Source: Topomyia yanbarensis (Eukaryota; Arthropoda; Insecta; Diptera; Culicidae). Taken from it: a DNA stretch of 64,000 nucleotides. This document shows, piece by piece, positions 55,508 to 64,000 of this stretch. Within the stretch, counting starts at the first letter, position 1. Each line of letters starts with the position of its first letter. The notes beneath the pieces were generated by a model. It was not told where the DNA came from, made no database searches, and worked only from the letters and a program-made list of their open reading frames with translations. A program made the position numbers and the translations under genes. Where the stretch lies: NCBI RefSeq assembly GCF_030247195.1, contig NC_080672.1, positions 347,880,413-347,944,412 of the forward strand, read 5' to 3'.

Positions 55508-55775
55508 TAGGCAAATTGGTCGCTGTTAAGTCAGACCGGACCAAGTCGCAAAACATCAAAAAATGAGGTAATGATAGCACTGGATAAAGAAATTCTTCAT
55601 CTACATTCCACTTGCCCCAGATTTTAAATATGAAACAATAAACAAGAATTATGGTAAAAATTATTTTCCAATTATAATGTAAAGGATGCTGCGATTCAAA
55701 CTTTAAACGCGTTTTTCTCGAAATCAATGCGCTGTCACTTAGTCCGGTCTGACCTAACACCGACCAATTGGTCAA
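55508..55775. mobile_element. MITE with AATTGGTCGxTGTTAxGTCAG ends
   Basis: CAAATTGGTCGCTGTTAAGT, then CAGACCGGACCAAGT, is mirrored at 55741-55775 (ACTTAGTCCGGTCTGACCTA and on to CCAATTGG). About 268 bp, non-coding. Confidence 0.65.
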
Positions 55776-56178
55776 TTTGAAATCATAAAAATTGCCCCGT
55801 ATTACCGAGAGTAGAGCAAGTAAAATGATTATGACGTATAATACATCACGTGGTATCCACACACACCGTAAAAAGATACCACATTTAAATCTTACGTAAA
55901 CAGAAACAAAATAGGTCAAAAATAGAAATGTATTCCTATTGACGTTCTCAAGACAGAAATTGTTCAAAGTTCTTTCAAATTTTCTTACACGTAGCTGGAT
56001 GGTACTAAATTAAATGTCTCGTTGTATCATATTTGATCAAATGTAGGTACCGTAAACCGGGGTGACATTGGTCACTTTTCAAAGTAATCATAACATATTT
56101 TTAGACGCAGGAATCAGGAATCAGTAGCGTCTGGCTCAAATGGCACGTTCCCCATGTTGATCGGAGATTTGTGCCTTG

Positions 56179-58153
56179 CCAAGAATCGTCTTTTCATCAT
56201 TTTCCTGATGGGAAGGATTGGGGAAGTGGTAAGGTTAGGGGTAAGGAAAACAACGACACAGAACAATTAAAACAGAGCATTCTGCACCCCGGAGTGATGC
56301 TGAACGATCTGCAGGTGCTACAACAGCAGGAATAAAACTTCCAACCCCCGGAGGGATTTAGAACCTCTACTCAAACAGTGAGCGGATATATCAACACCCC
56401 CGAGGGGATATTGAGATAACAGAACGACAACACCCCCGAAGAGATATTGTCATTCAAATACGGCTAAAAAACTATAGCTCTTTACCACACTGGGTTAGGA
56501 ACAAAAGCATATACTTAAATTTCAGCTCTCTGTACATAGGTTCATCTATGTATGGAGAACCAAAAATCCGGATGCGCAATTGCATTAATACAGGGCAATT
56601 GCATATCAAATGATATGATGTTCCGTAATCGGATTCACAAAGATCACATGAATAATACTCAGCGCGCTGAATAGTAGCCATGTGATAATTGAGTTTGCAA
56701 TGTCCAGTCAGGGCCCTGACCAGAATACTGCAGTTGTGCTTGGAAAAATGCAGCAAATTTCTGGACATTTTCGGACTCACATCCGGCAGAAAAGCCTTTG
56801 TCTGAACGCAAGTTTGCAAGCTACGCCAATGGTTGGCATGTTCGAATGCAGCCCAAGAGCGAATCTTGTGCTTTATCCAACTTATTGACAGTGGTAGAAC
56901 TGGTTCTGGACCAACGAAATCAGTTGCAGCGCCAGCTCTAGCCAATTCGTCCGCCCATTCATTTCCAGTAATACCGGAACGACCGGGTACCCATAGAAGG
57001 TAGAGAGCATTTGAAATGCTAAGTTCTTCGATTTGAGTTCGACATGCGATTACTAATTTTGATCTCGAATCTGCCGAACTAAGTACTTTCAGGGCAACCT
57101 GACTGTCAGAGCAAAAATAGATTCTTTTACCGCAAATTCCCCGTTGAAGTGCGGATTGTACGCCACACAGAATCGCAAAGATTTCTGCTTGGAATACGGT
57201 ACAGTATCTACCAAGCGAGTGAGATTGGTTTAATCTCATCTCATGACAATAGACACCAGCACCGGCTCGGCCCTCCAACAAAGAACCGTCCGTATAACAA
57301 ACTACGTATTCTTCAAGTTGTCGCTCCATCCAGCCAGACAGCCATTCCTCACGAAGAGGAATTCTCACATTGAAAGTTTTAGAAGGAAAACTACATGTGA
57401 GTGTACGGTCACTGGGAGCAAGTGTATATTCATCCCAAGTAACCATTTGGGGCCACAGTCTTGTGTGGCTAGTTACACGATCTATTGGGTTACTGTTCCA
57501 GAGCCCAGTAACCTTAAGACGGTATGCACAAGAAAGTGTTCTGGTTTCAGAAACACATGTAGTGGTTTTATGTTCAAGAGTGCCTCGAGAGCAGCAGTAG
57601 GTGTTGTCGAGAATGCACCAGTCATCGCCATCAAGACCATCCTCTGAAGATGGTTTAACTTTGATTGGATTGTCATGACTTCTCCTTTCTGCCACCAAAC
57701 AAGGCACCCGTATGCCAGTATTGGTCTAACAATTGTTGTGTAGATCCACTGAATGTACTTGGGTTTGAGTCCCCAAGATTTGCCGAAAGCCCGTCTACAT
57801 TGGCCAAAGGCCATGCAAGCTTTCTTGATCCTGAAATCGATGTGAGCTGTCCAATTAAGTTTTGAGTCGAGAATTACCCCAACGTACTTAACTTGATCTT
57901 CGACAATAATTTCAGAGTCAAAAAACTGCAATGGACGAGCTCCGGTTGTAATCCTTCGTTGCGTGAAAAGCACCATTGAGGTTTTATTTGGATTAACTGT
58001 TAGTCCAACATGAAGACACCACCGCTCAACAACACATAAGGCATGTTGCATCAAATCAAAAAGTGTGTTAATGCAAATACCGGTGATCATTATATGATAA
58101 TCATCGGCGAAACCATACGTCGGAAACCCAAGCTCATTTAGTTTTCTGAACAA
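56179..58153 (-). mobile_element. LOA (Lian)-type LINE, 5'-truncated
   Basis: The minus strand holds the end of the RT, an RNase H domain, a C-terminal zinc motif and a 3' UTR (56471 down to 56179). The UTR carries four short blocks of the type CCxCGGGGGTG/CCTCCGGGGGTTGG. The 5' truncation lies at about 58153, within the RT palm. RNase H plus this C-terminus is typical of the LOA clade, to which Lian of Aedes belongs; the assignment comes from recall. No target duplication was found. Confidence 0.8.
56472..58153 (-). pseudogene. LOA-type ORF2 3' part: RT end, RNase H, zinc motif
   Basis: The first frame (58153 down to 57482) has YGFADDYHIMI (RT motif C, FADD), VKYVGVILDSKLNWTAH and RPILAYGCLVWW (thumb). 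A single frameshift near 57540 moves to the frame ending at 56472. There the RNase H carries its acidic residues in CYTDGSLLEGRAGAGVY, FQAEIFAILCGVQSAL, FCSDSQVALKVL and SGITGNEWADELARAG. The C-terminal CDLCESDYGTSYHLICNC is a CCHC-type motif, followed by LQLRxRIFGSPY. From the frameshift to the stop the frame is open over about 350 codons, so the damage is light. RNase H would remove RNA from the cDNA hybrid. Confidence 0.87.
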
Positions 58154-58599
58154 GCTATAACTTTACGAAGCTTCGTAGAAATAAGGTAAAGTCAAATTTC
58201 GGTTTTTAGTAGTTTTCCCGATCAGAATGAAATAACAAGATTATAACAGAACACAATTTTTGTAACATATTGTGTTATAAATTAGGTCTCGTTAGTAGTT
58301 AAAATAACAGAAATTTATAACAAGTAATAATGCGAGATATAATTTTGAAATATTTCTGTTATGTGTTTCTGATCGGGTTTGCACCCAAAAACCGAACAAT
58401 ACACTCAAAAAGTATAACAAATCAGTATTTTATAAGTTTGGAGAAAAAATCATTTCAAATTAAAATGATTCGGTAGACTATTCTGGTTTAATAAGCGATC
58501 TACGAAAAAAGTTTCGAGTGATCAAGTCACCCCGATGATCAAAGTCACCCTGGTTTACGGTATTCAATAGGTGCAAAGTAATAAATGAGAAACAGGTGT

Positions 58600-59350
58600 G
58601 AATCTAATCTTGGAACTTGGTCATTTCCTCGAATTTCTGGGATCCTCAATAGCTCTCAATGTGGTCCAAAAGACTTTGATTTGCAATTAGTGATCGGAAC
58701 CAAGAATTTCAAGCAATTTAGAACTCATTTTAATTAGTTTTGCATCATTCAGTTATAATGATTGTACCGGCATGTATGGGAAATTCGAATGTGACCGCAT
58801 ACTTCAACCCGTAACACGGGAATCAAAACTCCGATTCCAATGAAATTTAATAGCAGTCAAAAGAGCTACTGTACCTTTCATTTGACACCAAATTTAAGAA
58901 AATAGAGTTAGACAGTTCCAAGAAGCAGATGTGAATTCACTTCAGGAACTTTGCCACTTTCCCGAAGCTTACGGTTCCGCTGAAGGTGTCCAAAGTAGTC
59001 AATGTGTGTTTGATTGGGAACCAGTGAGCTGAAACTATATATCCAAGCAATTTAGAATACATTTTAGGAGATTTTACATCTTTTAGATAACATACTGATA
59101 CCAATTCATACGGGAATTTCATGCGTGATTGCACTCTTCAACCCGTAACTCAGGAACCGGAAGTCGGAATTGAATGAAATTAGATAGCAACCTATGAGAA
59201 CATTCTACCTTTCATTTAAAACTAAGTTTAAGATAATCGATTCGAATGGGTCGAATGGGATATAAGACTCAACCCTCCGGGCCTCGGTTAAAAAGTTGAT
59301 TTTTAGAGTGATTGCATAGCCTTTCTATAGGAGAAAGGCAAAAATGTTTT
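58600..59350 (-). repeat. 'GCCTTTCxxATAGAAAGG' repeat, copy 4
   Basis: The minus strand begins TTTTGCCTTTCTCCTATAGA (59345 downward), with CCGAGGCCCGGAGGG and CGGTTCCTGAGTTACGGG. The block around TTCAACCCGTAAC occurs twice (58803 and 59137), so two copies or an internal duplication are present. Confidence 0.6.
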
Positions 59351-59357
59351 CTGAACC

Positions 59358-60245
59358 CGCTTTTTCATACCAAAGAACACATATGCTACTTTTAGTGCTT
59401 AATAACATTCCGTCGAGAAAAAAATAGCCTGCAATTAATAACTTATATTATTCCACGCCGAAAGTTGGCTCACATGGATTTCGAGCAGCGAATTTAAGGC
59501 GAAAACAGGTTACATTGCAGCGAACCCGCATGAACCAAAATGGATGTTGCAGCTTCTGACGCATTATCAAACGGTAATGAATGCCAACTCGGCAAGTCAG
59601 TGTGATAAACATTTATTCACTCTATTGGTTTGAATTTAAAACAATGACATATACATTTTTACAAATCAATTAATTCCGATTAATGTATGGCTACAATTTG
59701 TTTTTGAAATTCATTGAAAATCTTAACCTTTCGGAAGTCGCGCTAGTACACTGAGTGCACGTTGCTCTGAAAATCTAGCGAAAACGTCTTTGCGCACCAG
59801 CGGCTGCTCATGCAATGGGCCATATGCGCGACTTTCGGAGGGTTAAAAAAATTATATAAATACTATGAAATAAAGATTATTCACTTATTCCGCTAATATC
59901 TTAGAATTCAAAGCAATGACATATTTCTAATGAATTAAAAAAACCTTCCAGAATTTGTAGCCTATATCAATTGCAATCGATTGATGTTTCAACTTTGAAT
60001 CAAAGAATTGACTGGATGAATGTTTACTAGGCATACTTACCGCACTTCAATTTATTATTGTTTGATAAGCTGTAACAGCTATTTCGGTCCATGCGGGTTC
60101 ACGGCAATTCAGCCTGTGTACGCCCCTCAATCTTCTGTTCGAAATCCACGTTCGGCGCAGTATTAGTTATAAATGACAAGCTATTTTTTCTCGGTGGCAT
60201 GTACTAAAAGTAGCAAATGTATTTTTTTTCGAATGAAAAAGAGAT
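59358..60245. mobile_element. Long-armed TIR element (about 890 bp)
   Basis: The arms at 59365-59545 and 60085-60240 are inverted copies: TTGCTACTTTTAGTx, TGGATTTCGA and GCGAACCCGCATGAACC against GGTCCATGCGGGTTCAC. No transposase frame. A TTAA-flanked MITE sits inside at 59727-59842. Confidence 0.65.
59727..59842. mobile_element. piggyBac-like MITE (TTAA target)
   Basis: CCTTTCGGAAGTCGCGC at 59727 is mirrored by GCGCGACTTTCGGAGGG ending at 59842. TTAA on both sides (59723-59726 and 59843-59846) is the piggyBac target. 116 bp, nested within the 59358-60245 element. Confidence 0.85.
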
Positions 60246-60249
60246 CCAC

Positions 60250-60735
60250 TCCACCATCTAGGGCTAAGTGTCATTCTAAAATCTAAACTATCTCCTATGT
60301 AACGAAACTATGTAAGGTTTGCACGCTTATAATTCCGCTATTACTGGATGGATTTTAATCATTCATACACCGATTCAAAAACACCTATCTTAAATATTGT
60401 TAATAATTTAATATCTATGCAACAAAAGCAGTCTTTTGAAAAACGGTAAAATTAAAAAGTCCACGATAAAATGGAAAATTTCCATTCGTGAGGCAGATTT
60501 CTCAGGCAGAGCCGTCAATAGGAAGCACCTGAGTGGCTCAATCAAACACGAATAGTCGTAAATAGAGGCGACGCGTGCCCGTTTAAATCACTTTCTGCTC
60601 TTATCCCATACGAGCAACATCATCTCCGGACGATACAATAAGCGCTATCGATTTTCGGCAACGTTAGCATTTACACACACTCGCACTTAAGGGACTAAAT
60701 CATACACGGTTGGCTTATAAATAGAGATGACGCGT
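60250..60735 (+). repeat. Dispersed repeat, partner of 46321-46840
   Basis: Same block order as at 46321; the tandem-duplicated part is cut by the MITE at 60736. Confidence 0.65.
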
Positions 60736-60958
60736 GCACTGTCCTGGCATGCAAAAGCGACGTTAACGCCACTTTGGTCAAATTCCACTTTTTCGTATTT
60801 TTAGGTCCTCTACGAAAATCCGCATAAAAAATGATCTGCTGAACTCGAAAAACGAAGTGACGGAAGCATTTTACCCACACTATGCAAGATAACAATTGAT
60901 TTTCTGAAAAATATACTGGATGGCGTTTACGTCACTTTTGCATACAAAGGCAGTGCAT
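60736..60958. mobile_element. MITE with TGCACTGxCxTxG ends
   Basis: TGCACTGTCCTGGCATGCAA, then AAGCGACG, near 60736 is mirrored by CGTCACTTTTGCATACAAAG, then GCAGTGCA, near 60958. About 40-bp arms. It interrupts the 60250 repeat, whose sequence appears to resume at TTTTTGCTCTTG. Confidence 0.7.
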
Positions 60959-60959
60959 G

Positions 60960-61560
60960 TTTTTGCTCTTGTAGGGATGTCCGATAAATCAGTATCAGTA
61001 TTCAATTATTTAGCAACATAAGAACTATTTTTATTAGAATAATTCTCATTAATCCTGCTATGTGTATGATACCTATTTGAACACGATTACTGGTGCAGGT
61101 TTACTATGTATTCTCATCAATTTAAGCAAAAAGCTTATCTCAGTTAATTGCGCAAATTTGGGATTAAATTAGTGCCAAATACTGATAATAGAAAACACAA
61201 TTTCCCTAACATACAAAAGTTAAGTATTGCGCTCTATATGTGCTAAATGGTTTACTTGTAATGGTTAGGGGAACGCGGGGCAAGTCCGACACCTTAAGCG
61301 CAATAATTTTTCTAAAATTCCACAAAGTTCCTAAAATTGTATATTCTGTGCATAATCCTTGTTTAGGTGGTTCTTAACAAAATATAATTTTTTCAGCGTT
61401 TCAAAAAATTGAATTCATTAAAAGTTATTGGTTGCCAAAAAATGGAGAAAAATGTCATTTTAAAAACGCTGCGGGTAAGACCGACACCCCAAAGGGGTAA
61501 GAGCGACCCCCTTTTGAACTTTCTTTTTGTCCAAATTTTTCCATTAAAAATGTATTGTGT
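60960..61560. other. No gene; decayed repeat at 61270-61520
   Basis: GGGGCAAGTCCGACACCTTA near 61280 and GGGTAAGACCGACACCCC near 61473 are related motifs in the same orientation, within AT-rich sequence. Confidence 0.4.
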
Positions 61561-61865
61561 ATAAGCATAAGCATAAGCATAAGAGATCGCCCGTAGTTGC
61601 TACTCCGTTATTGACCAGAACCAAATTAGGTTGCAAAATGTTCATTGGAACAACATGCTTGGGAATAACATGATGAGCCACATTGTACAATCTATTCTGA
61701 TCCCTGCATGCTGATCAATACCGACGCCGGCCACGTCCGAATGCAGATCTTCTGGGAAAGGATGGAATGTTAGTCCGATACATGTTGCTACTAGAGACCG
61801 AGGAATCCTCTGCATCTCCACATGTATCACGGGATGGGGAGAGTTGTTAGTAAGTGTGCCAATAG
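61561..61865 (+). repeat. Dispersed repeat with (GCATAA)n head, partner of 30257-30560
   Basis: Starts with ATAAGCATAAGCATAAGCAT; shared blocks are listed under the partner. Confidence 0.5.
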
Positions 61866-61879
61866 CGTTATCATGTAAT

Positions 61880-63450
61880 AATTGCTCTGGGCAGCCGGCT
61901 GCCGAGAATTTGGGAAATTTATCATTTGTTGTATTAATACGATTAGCAAAATAAGCATCTTGAACTCCGGATAGCCGGCTATAAGGAGCACTGCTTATAT
62001 TTTTTAATAATATTCAATCACACAACGAATTTTTTCGTGGTTTCTATCGTGTCGGTGCTGATTTTACCCGGCGATCGCTTGAATAAAATGAGGAATCTTA
62101 TACAGAAGGTTCATCAGAATCTTCCACAGGTATCGCGGAGTTGGTGGTTTGGAAGGGAATAGGGTCTAGGATTCGCTCCAAGCAAGCGATGCGTCCTGTA
62201 TAGCATAGTTTATTAGGTAGTAGTTCAGTTAGTTTTCGAGAACACGATCGCTCGAAAAATAAGATCTACCGAGAGTATCCTATGTTTTCCAAACAAAAGC
62301 TATTTAACATCCACACAGCCGATCGTGGGAGTATTGCCTAGAAAAGCTAATCTTATCTGTGTAATGGGCCGGATCACTATTTATTGCGACATTATTTAGA
62401 CTAATTTCGCTATTCCTTCTCTACGATATATTTTTTGGGTTACAAACTACCGAGTGATAAAACGTTATACAGACAGAGTTATGATAGCTCTAGATGTTAT
62501 AAATCAACGAAAGGATTTCCTATTTCTAATATCGGATTGTTGAAATACACGTATACGAACGATTATATCGAACATTGAAGGGAAATACAGAGGATCGTTA
62601 ACTTGATGCACGGGCTTGTTACCAATAACGGAACTTGAAATTAGATTCATTAAAACAGACGCGGCGAATTTTCAGTACGTATTGACCCGCGATCATCGAC
62701 ACTAGTCAAATTAAAGTCTTATTGGCGCTGATTTCCGAACAACTTTTACGGTATTGTTTTCTCGGCTATATCGCATACTCTCATTCTGCTACTATCGGCA
62801 GAAGGCTGATAGCTCCCAGTCGTCGCCGGTCTAAGGACCAAATGTCATCAATAGACTTAGACTCGCGTGGAGGTATGCGATAGAATAGAAAACTAAGCAA
62901 TGAAAATGACAGCAAAACACTTATTCTTCGTGCTGACATTACTGAAGGTAATTGCCAACCGGTCCCCGATCCCCCTCGCGAATTGTCAATGCTCAAACCT
63001 TATACATGATCGAAGTCATCATTCCACTCAAACAAGGCCATGTGTTTTCCCAAAGCACATGAAATGCTCTGTGAATCAGTTCCCCCTATACCCTAAAGAA
63101 ACATAAAAATTAGTTTTCTCAGTCCAAAGAAAAGTTTGCCGACCGGCAGATACGTGTTCCCTTACAGCGCCATCACATCAACGAACACCCAAAATTTACA
63201 TGCGACAAAATATCTGCAATCCCGAATATAAAAGACTCAAAACCTCTACTCATTTGCAATAAAATAATACAGTAAAAAAACACAGTTGAATATTAAAGAT
63301 AGCACCGCCGATGAAGCACTCAATAAAAAAGGTGACAAGGGACGCGGACGAAATTAGCTGAGCACCGACCAGCTGGTTTGCCACCTATTTTTCGGGCGAA
63401 GAATTTTGGGCGACACCTGGTAGTCGCTAGGCACTGGTGAAACGCAAATT
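61880..63450 (+). repeat. Large dispersed repeat, copy 2 (partner 13330-14330)
   Basis: CTTCCACAGGTATCGCGGAG, GGTCTAGGATTCGCTCCAAG, GCCGATCGTGGGAGTATTG, TGCCGACCGGCAGATACGTG and AGGGACGCGGACG align in order with copy 1. The AGCCGG-type module occurs three times (61892, 61973, 62317). Confidence 0.6.
62900..63106 (+). CDS. Small signal-peptide-like ORF in the large repeat (doubtful)
   Basis: 68 codons from ATG 62900: a hydrophobic start (MKMTAKHLFFVLTLLKVIAN), then a short hydrophilic part with four cysteines (NCQC, RPCVF, KCSV). It looks like a small secreted peptide, and GTAATT after codon 16 could even be a splice donor. However, it lies in the part of the large repeat that is not conserved in copy 1, and no promoter, paralog or family is seen. 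Chance is the simpler explanation. Confidence 0.2.
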   Translation: MKMTAKHLFFVLTLLKVIANRSPIPLANCQCSNLIHDRSHHSTQTRPCVFPKHMKCSVNQFPLYPKET

Positions 63451-64000
63451 ATTTGAATGTCAATTTTTCTTATTGCCATATGTTTTCACTTTTCGGATCG
63501 AATTTTTTTCTCCGAAAAACCATTTTTCACCATTCCCACAATGTACACTGTTTCTAGATGTTTTTTGTACACTTTCATTGTCCTTGCATCGGGAATCGAC
63601 GGCCCGTAATGCGAGGAAAAAATATTTTTTCATTTGCCGGAATTCAATTTTCACAAACTGTCACCACTCGCGTCTGTCGAAAATATGCCGAAAAATGCTT
63701 TTATAAACCACTTCACTCTGTATAATTGTTAAATTGCACCGTTATTAACACTTTTGACAACCGGGAGACAGTAAACTGTGCCAAAAATGATGAAAATTAA
63801 CCGACTCGAAGGGAGCTCTACGAGAGTCAACCGCTCGCGACGAAGATACACACTCCTATTCCCCATTAAAAAATGTATTGTGTATGTGTGATAAAGTGCA
63901 ATTATGTGTATATGAGTATGTGTGATGCAAACGCATACTTTCTGTAGTTTCATCGCGTAGCAAAAGGAAGAGCATTCGAATGCGTGGTGTTATGAATAAA
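63451..64000. other. No gene recognised
   Basis: AT-rich, with a weak TGTGTATG-type microsatellite at 63875-63935. Confidence 0.35.

Larger units (their letters stand above)
56050..58560. mobile_element. TIR element (2.5 kb) with a LOA-type LINE inside
   Basis: CCGTAAACCGGGGTGAC at 56050 is mirrored by GTCACCCTGGTTTACGG ending at 58560, with TA on both sides (56048-56049, 58561-58562). Most of the interior is the LINE at 56179-58153. The remaining terminal parts (for example 56110-56178, which recurs at 3446) are the element's own sequence. TA flanks suggest a Tc1/mariner-like non-autonomous element. Confidence 0.75.

Noticed and set aside
62900..63106. Small cysteine-containing secreted peptide or antimicrobial peptide gene
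   Set aside because: Kept only as a doubtful feature: no family resemblance, unconserved between repeat copies and no transcript signal.

Overview
The window looks like a transposon-dense stretch of a mosquito nuclear genome, probably Aedes or a close culicine. This rests on the element types (RTE/JAM1-like, LOA/Lian-like and I-like LINEs, a DD37D mariner, many short TIR elements), on spliceosomal introns, and on AT-rich sequence with small GC3-rich exons. The species call is inference; no search was run. Nothing bacterial (operons, CRISPR, phage) is present.

Host content is small. (1) A four-exon gene at 41692-52511 (+) encodes a predicted secreted, cysteine-free protein of 179 residues. 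Its first intron is about 10 kb and full of transposons; the other two are 62 and 69 bp. (2) At 53287-53436 (+) lies the first coding exon of a second signal-peptide gene with the same phase-0 architecture; its remaining exons are not seen in the window. (3) A GC3-rich candidate 3' exon with one membrane segment lies divergently at 41118-41287 (-). (4) A full-length U6 snRNA sequence lies at 16243-16349 (-) with paired compensatory changes in its 5' stem-loop.

Layout: 1-6.8 kb, repeat remnants including a LINE ORF1 tail and a mariner transposase tail. 6.9-11.9 kb, a degenerate I/Jockey-type LINE with a TIR element in its 3' UTR. 11.9-18.9 kb, unrecognised DNA with foldback elements and the U6. 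18.9-20.8 kb, a repeat interrupted by a mariner with an intact transposase. 20.9-23.9 kb, a broken LTR-retrotransposon gag and leader (-). 24-28.5 kb, an RTE-type LINE interrupted by a second RTE-type LINE with a 14-bp target duplication. 29.5-37.1 kb, a long-unit satellite broken by a 4.4-kb TIR element that itself holds satellites and a TA-flanked element. 37.2-41 kb, a hAT-like MITE and a 1.7-kb palindrome. 41-53.5 kb, the host genes. 54-64 kb, nested MITEs, a LOA-type LINE inside a TIR element, and dispersed repeats.

The transposon layers can be ordered in time, because several insertions leave recognisable target duplications or have an unoccupied paralogous site in the same window. Apart from the mariner transposase, every transposon reading frame examined carries stops, frameshifts or truncations.
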